Of a stretch of DNA of 64,000 nucleotides, positions 1 to 11,682 are shown piece by piece. This DNA is from Ziziphus jujuba (lineage: Eukaryota > Streptophyta > Magnoliopsida > Rosales > Rhamnaceae). Each line of letters begins with the position of its first letter. Within the stretch, counting starts at the first letter, position 1. A program made the position numbers and the translations under genes. The stretch covers positions 22,035,501 to 22,099,500 of the forward strand of contig NC_083390.1 of NCBI RefSeq assembly GCF_031755915.1, in the 5' to 3' direction. The notes beneath the pieces were generated by a model. It was not told where the DNA came from and searched no databases. It saw nothing but the letters and a program-made list of their open reading frames with translations.

Positions 1-396
1 CCAGAAGTATTCTGTCGAAATTTTGGAGGAGTCTCACACAAGTCCGATGTTTATAGCTACGAAATGATGATTTTAGAGATGGTTGGAGGGAGAAAAATTG
101 TTAACGTTGGGGGTAACACAAGTGAAATATATTTCCCACACTGGATTTACAAGCGCATTGAGCTAAACGAGGCACTTGGATTGAAGAAAACTTTGGATGA
201 AGAGGATGAAGTAAAAGTGAAAAAGATGATCATGGTGAGCTTGTGGTGCATACAAACTGACCCTTTAAAACGGCCAGCTATGAGCGAAGTAATAGAAATG
301 CTAGCAGGGAGTCTTGATTCCTTGCAAGTACCACCCAAGCCTTTCTTGTCTTCTCCTCCAAGATCGCCAGCAGATACTACTACACTTAGATCCTAA
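1..396 (+). CDS. LRK10-like receptor kinase, C-terminal end (5' part outside window)
   Basis: Frame 1 is open from the first base to the TAA at 394-396 (131 residues). It shows the second half of a Ser/Thr kinase lobe: PEVF (subdomain VIII), SDVYSYEMMILEMVGGRK (IX), WIYKRIE, then SLWCIQTDPLKRPAMSEVIE (XI) and a tail with PPKPFLSSPPRS. This tail is typical of the LRK10L / rust-resistance Lr10-like / PR5K receptor kinases, which are plasma-membrane kinases with an extracellular GUB_WAK domain and act in defence and stress signalling. Extracellular domain, membrane segment and ATP site lie left of the window. One oddity: the near-invariant Gly after the S-Y of subdomain IX is Glu here (GAA), which could mark decay or a missense allele. 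Relatives occur just downstream (2674-2996 and 5385-6545), so this is probably one member of a tandem array. Family assignment is confident; activity is not. Confidence 0.88.
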   Translation, partial: PEVFCRNFGGVSHKSDVYSYEMMILEMVGGRKIVNVGGNTSEIYFPHWIYKRIELNEALGLKKTLDEEDEVKVKKMIMVSLWCIQTDPLKRPAMSEVIEMLAGSLDSLQVPPKPFLSSPPRSPADTTTLRS

Positions 397-1690
397 GAAA
401 TTAATAGTGTTTCTGTAATTTACTAGACATATATAATAATTTTCTTTGTGATGAATTGATAATTATTTGTATGACAATTAATTTGTTGTATGTTTTCATC
501 TGAACAAAAAGATCATCTAATCCAATTGAAAGAAACTTCCTCTTTTACATTTCTACTTAACTATATAATATTTGTCATATTTCAGATTAATTTTGAGGAT
601 AAATAATGCATATTTATTTTACATTTTTATCTTTCATATTCTCAAATAATTTTCAAGTTCCAAACATAACCTTTACTTAGAAGCCTGGATTACATGTATG
701 AACTATATGAAGTCTAGACCGCTTATAGGAAATTAGATAATTTGACCGAATACTAAAAAATTAATAAAATGTCAGAATTTCCTTGCCAAAAAAAAAAAAA
801 AAATTTGTCAGAATCCCTCTCATGTGTCAATATTTAAGCTTAATTATAGAAAACGACAAAGCTTTTATTGGCACCACTTGTTTAGTTGTGTCATAGAGAT
901 GTATGCCTTTGTACGCTATTGTGCTACATATGAAATCAATAATAGCGTAAGTGAAGGTTTTGGCGCGCAGTTTCAGGTTCGTAATTATGGCTCCGAATTA
1001 AAGTCGGAGTGAAATTGCTATAACTTGCACTTCTCGAAATTTATTTTCAATTGCATTGTAAAACGTTAAGAATTAATCTATTCTGCATTTCACATTTATG
1101 TAACATTCCACGCATTACTATAACAGTCGTCTCCTAAGTCTATCTGCATGAATTAATAGTATACGTATAAAATATAAAATATATATATATATAAGTCAAA
1201 AATGGGAAATACTTTTAATGAAAAATCAGGCATCAAACAACAACGAAATATCAATTTCAAAAGGAAAATTTAGTCTATGAGAAAATTTATATATAATCAT
1301 AATTTTGACCTTTAAAGCTATGAGAAAATTTGTTTGCAACTGTCCACATTCAATACATATCAAGTTTACATTTTGAGCCCATATGTTCAATTTTGCAAAT
1401 CCCTTATGTTTTGTTGTGTCTGACTGGTTGCAAAACGTCTCATGGGTAAGACAAATGTTGCCTTCTTTTCATACAGATGCAAACAATTTTATCTGCATTC
1501 TTTATATTTTATATGAAAAAAATTAATGGTTTTACCTTCATTACTTTTGATGCAATGAAACATCTCAGCCACGTTGTATTTTGGTCAGCTTTTCTTGGAT
1601 TTAGAATGTATTAAATCATTAGTTTCAGAATATACTAATATAAATCCATTTGGGTGTACGAAATGTTTCTCCTAGGAAAGTACCTCTTAC
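397..1690 (+). repeat. 3' flank of LRK10-like gene; copy A of a segmental duplication
   Basis: This non-coding flank, from about 10 bp after the stop codon, is colinear with 5385-6545. Shared landmarks in the same order include TTCTGTAATTTACTAGAC (about 405), CATGTGTCAATATTTAAGC (about 822), AAAACGTTAAG (about 1061), the GGTTGCAAAACG block (about 1427) and ATTTAGAATGTATTAAATC (about 1598). Scattered substitutions and small indels separate the copies, so the duplication is not recent. No coding sequence was found in it. The short frame at 824-1012 is repeated in broken form in copy B and is not a gene. Confidence 0.75.
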
Positions 1691-2673
1691 GGTTGAATGG
1701 AAAAAGTTACCAACTTAAATATAGCAATAAGGAAAGTGCTAATTACAAAAACTCCCTCTCTTATTTTAAATTTTTTCATACACACCTTTCGTTCTTTTTC
1801 TTTTAATCTCTTTCATTCAAGTCAAACTCTGAAATCAAGTGGTTAACGAGTTTTTTTTTTTTTTTTCTTCATAATGACCCAAAAAAAAAAAAAATCAATG
1901 TAAAACAGTAAAGTAAAAAATAAAAGGGTTGTTTGTTTAATTTTCCATTAAATTAACATATACAAATAAACATATTTTTTAAATAAAATAAATTTAAATA
2001 CTTTTTATTTTTTTGTAGAAGGTGGCATTTTATAGTTTTTTATTTTTATTTTGACGAATAACTTATTTATAAAATAACTTCTAAAAATAAAGAATAATTA
2101 TTTTTTTACTATTAATATTTTACATGGAGGTTAGTTTTGTAATCATAAGAAAGTAAACCATGTTGACCACCATATTTCAAAGTTTGACTAAGGGTATTGT
2201 ATGAAAGAAAATTGAAACTACAAAGGAAATATACATAATTAAAAAATAGCTAAATATCTATATGAAAAATTTTGAAACTAAAAGAGATCGTTTGGGTAAT
2301 TTAGCCGTCTTCTTGAATAACCCAATATATATATATATATATAACAAAAACAATTTCTCTCAATTTTTTTAAGCATAAAAGTTAACCACATTAAATAATT
2401 ATCTTATTAAAAAATCCCTGACTTAATTAAATATAGAATGCTTATATAGCAAATGTTTATTGATTAGTTGCTTAATCAATATTCATTTGAATTTAAATCT
2501 AAAAGTCTTAAAAAACGATGTGGCAACTTTTTGAGACTTGCAAACGTGAGGATATGACCACATTATAAGAAGTTAGTTGCCGGCCATTCCAAAGCCATTC
2601 ACTATTTGAATTAGCAAATCATCCAATAGTTAGTCGTCAATTCAATATTCGTCTTCTTTCTTCCTTCACCAAG
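1691..2673. other. AT-rich spacer, no gene seen
   Basis: It contains poly(T)/poly(A) runs (1849-1866, 1879-1893) and a TA microsatellite at about 2325-2343. The last 150 bp lead into the decayed first exon at 2674 and may be its old promoter. I see nothing else that can be supported. Confidence 0.6.
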
Positions 2674-2996
2674 ATGAGGCTGCAGAAGCAGTCGTATCTG
2701 GAAAAGAAGCCCACCCAAGTTACTATCATTATCTTCTTTTTCACCTTGCAGCTAATAAAGTCAGGTAATACTGTATCAGAAGAAGAATCAAAGATATGAA
2801 GACTGCAAACCCAGAAACTGCTGCAGTGGCCCCGATATAAGCTACCCCTTTTACGTCCATGGTGCCGGAGTAGACTTTTGAGGTCCGCCAGCGTTCGAGA
2901 TTGTGTGCATGGATAACAAAACCTGTGCATTTGACGTCAAAAGGCCCCTACATCATGGAGAATATATCAAAAGTAACAGTAAGGAGTTATATACTC
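2674..2996 (+). pseudogene. Decayed first exon of an LRK10-like receptor kinase (GUB_WAK domain)
   Basis: The ATG at 2674 opens 41 codons with a hydrophobic stretch (TIIIFFFTLQLI), as expected of a signal peptide, and stops at TGA 2797-2799. From 2792 another frame continues the protein: RYEDCKPRNCCSGPDISYPF, then YVHGAGVDF, a stop (TGA 2879-2881), then GPPAFEIVCMDNKT. This is the cysteine-rich start of the galacturonan-binding GUB_WAK domain of LRK10L kinases. The internal TGA sits where the family has Cys (usual motif C-G-P-P-x-F-x-I-x-C), so one base change explains it. With the frameshift between signal peptide and domain, this copy has at least two lesions. Similarity fades after about 2996 and no kinase exon follows in the next 2.4 kb. 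It is a relic of a tandem neighbour of the gene at 1-396. Confidence 0.8.
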
Positions 2997-3292
2997 AAGT
3001 TTTGGAATGAATTTCATATATTTTTTTTTTCTAATATATCATAAAAGATCTATATATATATATATATATATATTGAATGGAAATTAAAATATATAAAGGA
3101 CGAACAAGCAAGAAAGACTCGACACAAATTTCTAAGTATTTCCTTGCTTGAGTAAAAATTTCATGGACCAGGACCACATGGTCCTCATTCTGTAATAAGT
3201 AGGTCCAGATTCATGGCAATTTTCATATTTTAAATTAATTAAACAAGAATTGACTAGGTTGCTCATGCAGAGAATATTTAAAACTAGAAAAT

Positions 3293-3780
3293 GATCAAGG
3301 CCGGTCCTCGGGTTTTAGATGACTTAGGCCAACTTGATAAGGTTAGCATTTCTATAAATATTTAAAATAAATAATAAATATTATGAACTAAAACAATAGT
3401 TTTTACGGTTCAAAAATATATGCTATCATATTTTATATTTATTGGAGGGAAGAAAAGACAATTATGGTGGTAATTTTTCTTGAAATACAGTATCATTTAT
3501 AGATATTAATTAGTATTTACTAAGAAAAATCTAAAATAATTATAGCTCAACTTATTAATGATTAAAAATTTAAGAAGGGTCTATCTTATTGTTATTTTTT
3601 CTAGATAATGCACCACTCCAAATTTTTAAACTATTTAAATAGTTGAATATAAAAATAAAACCATTTAAAATATTTTTGAAAAAAATTAAAAACCATTTTA
3701 AATTTTCTAGGGGTCGTGATCTTAAGTAGGACCCTGTGCCAGGGTCTATCCAGTTTATTATCAAGGCCGGCACTGAAAGT
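3293..3780. mobile_element. Possible degenerate non-autonomous DNA element (weak)
   Basis: The segment starts with ATCAAGGCCGGTCCTCGGG followed by GACTTAGGCCAA, and near its other side shows AGGACCCTGTGCCAGGGTC and ATCAAGGCCGGCACTG. GC-rich ends around an AT-rich core, with GGCCGG and TAGGCC words, recall some non-autonomous plant hAT-type elements. I could not find clean terminal inverted repeats or an 8-bp target duplication. The two ATCAAGGCCGG words are in direct, not inverted, orientation. It may be unrelated repeat debris. Confidence 0.2.
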
Positions 3781-4957
3781 GAATATAAGGGTTTCCGGTG
3801 AGTTTGCACTGCTCTTTCCTCTCACAAAAAGATGGGACCCACACTCAAAATTTGTTCCTTTTAAAAGAATTTTTTCTTTAAGTAATATCCTCTTAGAAGA
3901 CTTGAATAATTAATCCTTAAGTCCATTAGTTCAATACGGGAGACAAGATACATAGGACAAATATAATAGTAGTCAATGTTAGGTCATGTGCAGCACACTG
4001 GCCGGTATGACACCTTCCAAGTCGTCATAAAATCCTATCTTGTTTTGTGTCTAGTCTAACTTTTCAGGGAAGGCTTCAACCATGTGCATTATGAAAATCA
4101 TTCATGTATTGGGTCACGTCTTAATTTTTGTTGGAAGTTTGTTTGTGTTATGCTACATATAAATTGTAATATAAGTCATACTTCTTCTTCTTCTTTTTTT
4201 TTAACATTCATCCATAAATTTTGTATGTTTTAAATACTTGATGTAATGATCTCAAATGAGAATTCTCAATGAATGATAGATTGATTATGCATGTATACAT
4301 ATACATACAATTATGTTATGGTAATATCAGATTTGCACCATAAAAAAATTATATATATACACAAGTAACTTTGCTATCATACATATCAAGTATACACCTT
4401 AAAAAAATTTATAATATACATACATATATATTAGTATCCTATGGTAATTAAAAAAAATAAAACTATTTACCAAATGCTAGAGATATCAAAATTGTTTACT
4501 AAGTAGAAATTGTTTTCAAACAATTGGAAATAAATAATATTGCTAGAAATATCCAAATATTTATCAAATGATATGGTAAATGATATGTTAATATTTAATT
4601 GATTTATTTTTTTATTCATTTATTCATTTAAGAGTTCTATATTTAGATTATATGAATTCGTCAATTAATGTATTATCACATATCATATAATATATATATA
4701 TATATATATATATTGGTTAACATTTTGGAGCGCGTGGCATTATTGGAAAATAAATTATTTAGAGGTTAGGGATGGTAACTGCACTGCTGATGAAGTTCAA
4801 GTGTTCAGATGAAAAATAAAGAAAAGTTTAGGGAATTACTAGGAAAACCAATAAATAAATAAATTTATAGAAACTATTATATGGCACATATATGCCTTCA
4901 TAAACTAGAAGGGGTTTTTGTTTTATAACTAAAGTTTCAAAATGACTTATCCTTCTT

Positions 4958-4999
4958 TTTTTTTTTTTTTTTTTTTGGGTGGGGGGGGGGGGGGGGGGC
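4958..4999. repeat. Poly(T)-poly(G) tract
   Basis: About twenty T are followed by GGGTGGGGGGGG and further G to about 4999. On the other strand this reads C-tract then A-tract. Such homopolymers are error-prone, so the exact length should not be trusted. Confidence 0.8.
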
Positions 5000-5384
5000 T
5001 TATCTTAATTTATTAATACATTTTCTTTTTTTCTTTTTTAACTTATACTTAATTTTAGATTTATTGAAAAACACAAATTTTCAAGCTTATATGTTATATA
5101 TTTTAAATAAAATTTTTAAAATGATCCCTATTCAAAATATCGCATTTCAACTATGTCCTTCACGTCTTCATATTCATGACCAGGAGATGGGATTGGGAAT
5201 GGGATCTTGAACAGGATCCAAATTAGAACCGACAAGAACCATATGGATTAGGAACGACATCGGAATCTAAGATCATTCGAACGAAACAGAGACCTAAAAT
5301 CATATAAATTGCACCTGAACAAGGGATTGCAAGAATAGGATCCAAATCTGGCATCTCTCAAACAGGACCAAAATAAAAAATAGC

Positions 5385-6545
5385 GGCGTTCTGTAATTTA
5401 CTAGACGTGTAATTTTCTTTATAGTCTTTAATTGTATCAATATTTCTTGTATGTGTTTTAAGGACAAAAGATCTGATCCGGTTGAAAGAGACTTCCTCCC
5501 TTACGTATATGTCTAGTAAACTAACTAATATATTTCTGATACATGTTTCGTTTATTTATTATCTTTCATATTCTTAAATAATTTTCAAGTTCAAAACATA
5601 ACCTTTACTTACAAGCATATACGAACTATGAAGTTTAGATCGGTCATCATAAATTAGATAAAAGACAGAGTACTAAATAAATTAATAATGTCAGAATTTC
5701 TGCAATCTCATGTGTCAATATTTAAGCTTAATTATAAGAATGACAAAGCTTTTATGGGCAACACCTGTTTAGTTGCGTCTTAGAAGTGCAATTCCTCTAC
5801 GATATACATTGTGCTGCATATGAAATAAAAGCATAAGTCTAAGTTTTGGCACGCAGTTTCAGGCTCTTATGGCTCCAAATTAAAGTCGGAGTGAGAGAGC
5901 TCTAACTCACACTTATCAAATTTCATTTTCAATTGCATTGGAAAACGTTTTGGGAATCTAATTGCATTCCACGCAAAACTATAAAAGCCGTCTCCTAAGT
6001 CTTTCTGCACGAATTAATTGTACACTTTCAGAAAAACTTATAAAAAAAAACTACGGAATCAATATATAGATGGGTTAATTTCCAACTTTAGACCAAACAA
6101 CAAGGACTTATCAATTTCAAAAGGAAAATTTAGTCCACGTACAAAAGCAAACTTTATAAATGATCATATGTTATACTTTTTTTGGCTTTTAAAGCTCAAT
6201 ACATATCTAGCTTATATTTTGAGTTAAACCCATCTTCAATTTTGTAAATCCCTCATGTTTTTGTGTATGATTGGTTGCAATTTGCAAAACGACCAAAGGG
6301 TAAGAGACAAACATCGCCTTCTTTTTATACATATGCAAACAATTTGATCTGCATCCTTTATATTTTATAAGAAAATTAATGGTTTTCCTTCATTACTTTT
6401 GATGCATTGAAACATCTCAACCAGGTTGTAATTTGGTCAGCTTTTCTTGGATTTAGAATTGTATTAAATCAATCGTTTCAGAATATATTATTAAATATAG
6501 ATCCATTTGGGTGATTCTGTACAAAATGTTCCTCCTCCTAAAATG
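5385..6545 (+). repeat. Copy B of the LRK10-like 3' flank duplication
   Basis: Colinear with 407-1690. TTCTGTAATTTACTAGAC recurs at about 5389, CATGTGTCAATATTTAAGC at about 5711, GAAAACGTTTTGGGAATC at about 5940 and GGATTTAGAATTGTATTAAAT at about 6449. Because copy A starts immediately after a stop codon, copy B should mark where a second LRK10-like gene once ended; its coding part is gone. Together with the broken first exon at 2674 this brackets a deleted gene body. Confidence 0.75.
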
Positions 6546-8700
6546 CCTTTCTAAAGATAAGAAGTACTTCTTAACCGATCTCTCCTCACTAATAATTTGA
6601 AGAGAGTGCTTCAAAACCTTATGAAGGAGCCACGTAATTAATCCATTTAGAACTCAATATGTGTAAGGTTTCCATTTCAAGCTTCCATACATTTATAAAA
6701 ATAAAATAAAAAAAGGGGAAAAAATAAAATGAGAAATGCTCCACAAGCACAAAAGTGGGAGAGACCTCACTAGCCCCCAAAAAAAAAAAAAAAAAAAAAG
6801 TGGGAGAGACCTTTGAGAAGTACACACAGAATTCAAATTTCACCTGCATGGATGGGCATGATGATGAGTTTGATGAAATTGTGGCATCTGGATTGGAAGA
6901 ATGAGTGTCCTTTTTATTTTATTTTATCTTTTATCCCACTTTGGAAGAGTTGAGAGGTACAAAAGCAAAGGCAAGCAGGGAGCGAGAAATGACTGATTGG
7001 TTTCATATAAAACCATGACAAAAGCAAAAGCTAAAAGCTTATTCTCTCTTTATTCACCAAAACAAACAAACAAACAAACAAAAAAAAAAAAAAAAAAAAA
7101 AGCTTATTCTCTCTTCCTCTTTGGAATGGCCCAACTATTCCACATTAAACATTTCCACGCTTTATTCCCTATACCCTTTCCCTTCTTCAATTACCAATCT
7201 ACCCTCCCTTTTTATTTTTATTTATTATTATTATTTTTTTGCTGGTGAATCCCTTTTTATTTCTATTTATTTATATTGATAATACCACTTCCAAGTTAAG
7301 ATACTGCCAAACTTGAAGGTACCAACGATTAAGGCCCTTTCCCACTTAATTGTACCATATATGTCATCGGATAAATATAAGTAAATATCAGTAAGTTTTC
7401 TTTTCTGGAAATTATTAATAACATAGTAATGCTTTTCTGAATTTAAAAAAATTTAAAAAAAAAACTTTTTTATCATCTCTTGGATTTTGTTTATATTGGT
7501 TAGATTTCTTAAGAATCAAGTTCTAAAATTGTTTTTTTTTAAATTATTATTAAATGGAATACTAACTTTATCTAACCATTTAAATCTCTAATTTATTGCC
7601 TCAACCAGCATTTTATTATGATTATCTAACCCACAAAATAAATTATTTATTTTAGGATTTTTTTTTTCCCCAATAGTTAGAACTTAGAAAACAAAAATAA
7701 TAAAATAAAATAAAAAGTAAAAAGAAATAAATAAACATGTGAGGGGTGGGCCACGTACTGTCAGGAGATTGTGCGAGTACGGAAGATCGTCCGACGTCCA
7801 GGACGAAGATCAGGCTTTTGGCATGATTGCGGAGCGCCCCTTGTCTTTCATTTTGCCCAAAGACTAACCCAGCTTCCCACGTGTCACAACCTTGTTCCTT
7901 TAGAAAAGCTACTCTACTCCTCGCCCAAAACAGCTAGCCCTACACCCTTCTCAGCCTTTTAATCTGAAACGTAGATTCCATCAATGGGATGCATCATGCT
8001 AAAAGCACAGAAAGTGACATCGCTTACCATAAATATATTATCAATTTTAAAATTATTTTTAATGTATATAAAATTTTTATATAATTAATAACTAATTAAA
8101 TATTTTAATAATTTATTTTTTAAATTTTAAAAAATTTATATTTCAAAATATTTCACAAATTCTTCAAAAAAATAAAAAATCTTCTATCGTATCAATTCAA
8201 TAAAGTATTTAGACAAATAGATTAGAAAGTCTTTTTTTTTTTTTTTTTTTTTTGAAATAACGGCCAATTTTTCTGATATGGTAAACAACATTGCAATGGA
8301 GATGCGCTCATGTCCGTCTGTGATTCATTTTTCACTCCCATATCTGATGGGCCCATATTTTAATCAAACGATGCAGACTATCTCTTCATCGAATATGAAG
8401 CGACAGACAACTTTTTTTTTTTAAAACGTTACGTCTTTCTTCATTGACAAGGGGTGTCATTGTCTTTTCAAATAAATTCACCTTACATTTCCCAAAAAAC
8501 AAAATAAGTAAATAAATAAATAAAATCACCTTACAGTAAATAAAAGTACACGTTATATGCTTTTTCAGTAAACTCGCTTGATCAATCCACCTCAATCACC
8601 AGTTAAACCAATTACTATTGCTTTCATTTTACTTAAAAGCCCTTCCCCTCCCCGCCTTAATTACACCTTTGCCCTCTCTTTTCCTTTCGTTGCAAAACTA
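6546..8700. other. Spacer and upstream region of the LRR receptor kinase
   Basis: No gene. Poly(A)/poly(T) runs occur at 6778-6799, 7079-7100 and 8231-8254. The block 7741-7970 is less AT-rich than its surroundings and contains CCACGTGTC (a G-box core at about 7879), about 0.9 kb upstream of the kinase start codon. It may be a distal promoter element. The frames at 7771-7962 and 8386-8595 have no recognisable similarity. Confidence 0.5.
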
Positions 8701-8716
8701 AAACCCCCACTCATTC

Positions 8717-8798
8717 ACTCTCTCTCTCTCACAACACCTGCTCTACAACCCCACTCTCAAGTCTCTCTCTCTCTCTCTGCTTCAGTTGCAGAGAAACA
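8717..8798 (+). promoter_or_regulatory. CT-rich 5' leader of the LRR receptor kinase
   Basis: Two CT microsatellites (about 8719-8730 and 8762-8780) lie just before the ATG at 8799, in context AAACAATGG, a good plant initiation context. Pyrimidine-rich leaders are common in plant 5' UTRs, and (GA/CT)n is the binding site type of BPC/BBR GAGA-binding factors. The transcription start was not located. Confidence 0.5.
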
Positions 8799-11682
8799 AT
8801 GGCGAACACCACCCATTTCATCGGACGTTTAGTTTTCTCTCTCATTATCCTCCATTTATCTGTTCTTGAAGCTTCTTTGAACTCCGATTTGGAAGCTCTA
8901 ATGGCGTTCAAAGCAAACTCTGACACAACAAACAAGCTCATCAACTGGAACTCGACCTCCCACCCATGCACATTTACTGGGGTCTCCTGTATCCGCAACA
9001 GGGTATCACGTCTCGTTCTCGAGAATCTCGGTCTCCGAGGCTCCTTCGAACCACTCACCGCTCTAACCCAGCTCCGGGTTCTGAGCCTCAAGAAAAACCG
9101 TCTCTCGGGTCCCATTCCCGATCTGTCTAACGTCACGACCTTGAAACTGCTGTTCCTATCCTACAACGATTTCTCCGGCGCGTTTCCGGCGTCTGTAGCT
9201 TCGCTCTTCCGGCTTTACCGTCTCGATCTGTCTTTCAACAACTTGACGGGAGAGATTCCGGCGGCTGTCAACCGTTTGACCCACCTGCTGACCCTCCGGC
9301 TCGAAGAGAACAGGTTTTCCGGTTCCATTTCGGGTCTGAACCTTCCGAGTCTGCAGGACTTCAATATTTCCGGGAACCGTTTCTCCGGAAAAATACCCAA
9401 ATCTTTGTCGTCTTACCCGGAATCCGCGTTCGCTCAAAACGCAGCCCTATGTGGATCTCCAATGCAGAATTGTACGGATATTGCGAGCGACCCGACCAGA
9501 CCCGGATCCGATGGAGCCGTAGCATCGCCATTAATTCCGAACACCAACCCAACGATAGTAGCGTCATCGCCGAGTTCATTACCCATGAACTCATCGCCTC
9601 AGAAATCGTCGAGCACCCACCGCAATGGAACAACGAAAATAAGCCCAATAGCACTGATAGCCATTATAGTCGGCGATGTTTTGGTCCTAATCATAATCTC
9701 TCTCCTCCTCTACTGCTACTTCTGGCGGAACTACGCCGCCAAAACCCGAGACGGGAAGGGCTCGAAGCTCCTCGAAAGCGAAAAGATCGTCTTTTCTTCA
9801 AGCCCATACCCGGCCCAACCCGGGTTCGAGAGGGGACGAATGGTGTTCTTTGAGGGAGTGAAACGATTCGAGCTCGAAGACCTGCTCCGAGCATCGGCGG
9901 AGATGTTGGGAAAAGGAGGGTTCGGGACGGCGTACAAGGCGGTTCTAGACGATGGCAACGTTGTGGCGGTGAAGAGGCTTAAAGACGCGCAGGTAGGAGG
10001 GAAGAGAGAGTTCGAGCAGCACATGGAGGTATTGGGTCGGCTTAGACATCCCAATATTGTCAGCTTGAGAGCTTATTATTTTGCGAGGGAAGAGAAGCTC
10101 TTGGTCTATGATTATATGCCCAATGGAAGCCTATTTTGGCTGCTTCATGGTATGTTAATTTCGTTACAATACGCCATTGTTTCTTTGCTTAGATTTTGGA
10201 TTTTCCTGCTATGTTTTTTTTCTCAGCAGCCAAACACTGGGTTATTGGTGGTTCGTTTCACCATCATGTGAGATTTGCAACGTGGAGGGATGGATGATGT
10301 TTGATGGGTCTAGTATAGGTTTGTCGACTAGGATAGTCAACATGTGAGCGCATGTTACACAGAAAACTTAAAATATATATTTTAAGTCCAATAATTAAGT
10401 AGTAAAATTCTGAGTATGCTGAGAATTGATAACCAATTAGAAGACGAAAATTCTTCTTCCTCCAGTTTGATAGTAATAAAATAGTACAAATAAGGCTAAT
10501 TGTTTTGGTTGATTTGGCCAGACTGCCCAACTCAAATCAAAACTGAGAAATAAATAAAAATAAAATAAAAAGTGGAAGAGGGTTTGGTGTTTTTGCTTCT
10601 TCTATAAAAGTGGGGTCTTTAAAATTTCGATTTGGAGTTAGCGATTGCAGACTGCTCACTGTGTTGTTTGCCTCCTCTATCTCCTATAATTAAATTTTGT
10701 CTTTATTTTCTTTATATGTTTCGTTTGCTTTTTGTTATTTTTCTTGTCTTCTGTCTGTTTCTTTATCCCTGCTTTTTATGACCAAAAAGCGAGTGAGAGC
10801 GAGCTAGCTAGTCTAAGCTCCTCTTTTGGATCACTTTTTTTTTAACTTCTGAGTCCCACCATCATTACCTGAAATGTTGGCTCGGAAAATGTTACGCTCC
10901 AATGTTTTTATGTTGATATTCAAGCCAAAAAAAATGGTTTTATGTTGATAATAGTAATCATGTAATTAAGTTGAAAATCTAAGGGTTAATGGGGCATTTT
11001 ATGTTCAGGTAATAGAGGACCTGGTCGAACCCCACTTGACTGGACCACGAGGCTAAAGATCGCAGCGGGAGCGGCACGAGGTTTGGCTTTCATTCATAAC
11101 CCCTGCAGATCCCTTAGACTCACCCACGGCAATATCAAATCCACGAACATCCTAATTGACCAAATGGGTAATGCCCGGGTCTCGGATTTCGGACTATCCG
11201 TATTCGCTTCTCCACCCGCCACCTCATCTGGTCCACGATCCAACGGTTACCGTGCGCCCGAGTCAATGGACAGTCGAAAACTCACGCAGAAATCCGATAT
11301 CTTCTCCTTTGGTGTTCTCCTTCTGGAGCTGCTGACTGGGAAATGCCCATCCGTGGTGGATAGCAGTGGGCCCGGGTGTGGCTATGGTGGGGTCGTGGAC
11401 CTTCCTAGGTGGGTCCAGTCCGTTGTGAGAGAGGAATGGACGGCTGAGGTTTTTGATCTGGAGTTGATGAGGTACAAGGATATTGAAGAGGAAATGGTGG
11501 GACTGTTGCAGGTTGCTATGGCTTGTACATCGCCTACGCCTGATCAACGCCCTAGGATAAGCCACGTTGTCAAGATGATCGATGAGATACGTGGGGTCGA
11601 GGTGTCACCGAGTCATGATGCGTTGGACTCGGTGTCCGAGTCACCTTCTTTGTCGGAGGACACGTGTGGAACGAGTCAGTGA
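8799..11682 (+). CDS. LRR receptor-like kinase, LRR-III type (At1g68400-like)
   Basis: Exons 8799-10149 and 11009-11682 join in phase 1 (CAT-G/GT-AAT) to give 674 residues. Layout: signal peptide (about 1-26), LRRNT with W50 and C57/C64, about five leucine-rich repeats (70-215), a Ser/Pro/Thr-rich linker, a membrane helix (282-308), the juxtamembrane FFEGVKRFELEDLLRASAEM, then a kinase domain with GKGGFG (371-376) and VAVK (K392). The catalytic loop reads HGN (490-492), not HRD, while DFG (D510) remains. The missing catalytic Asp is usual in this subfamily and suggests a pseudokinase or very weak kinase that signals as a scaffold at the plasma membrane. Intron position, between GSLFWLLHG and NRGPGR, fits the subfamily. 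The 859-bp intron is otherwise empty. Coding GC is clearly above the flanks. Ligand unknown. Closest remembered relative: Arabidopsis At1g68400. Confidence 0.93.

Larger units (their letters stand above)
2997..5384. other. AT-rich spacer where the relic gene's body is missing
   Basis: This lies between the broken first exon and the duplicated 3' flank, where the kinase exons of the relic would be expected. No kinase-like frame is visible. It contains TA microsatellites (3051-3074, 4689-4713), a T-tract joined to a G-tract (4958-4999), and a block at about 5165-5385 of slightly higher GC with many GGAT/GAAC-like words that I could not identify. A possible degenerate transposon at 3293-3780 is listed separately. 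Confidence 0.55.

Noticed and set aside
824..1012. 62-codon frame in the LRK10-like 3' flank, partly repeated near 5711-5900
   Set aside because: The second copy has stops and indels, and similarity extends over the whole flank, not only the frame. It is a non-coding duplication.
3293..3780. Claim of a true hAT-type MITE
   Set aside because: The ends share words but not a clean inverted repeat, and no 8-bp target duplication was found. Kept only as a low-confidence feature.
5165..5385. Block with many GGATC/GAACC-like words in front of flank copy B
   Set aside because: No frame similar to a kinase or transposase and no clear repeat unit. Left unassigned.
8729..9136. Long open frame antisense to the LRR kinase exon (also 9156-9437, 9361-9654, 9731-10054)
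   Set aside because: Shadows caused by the GC-rich coding exon; the plus strand has clear domains.
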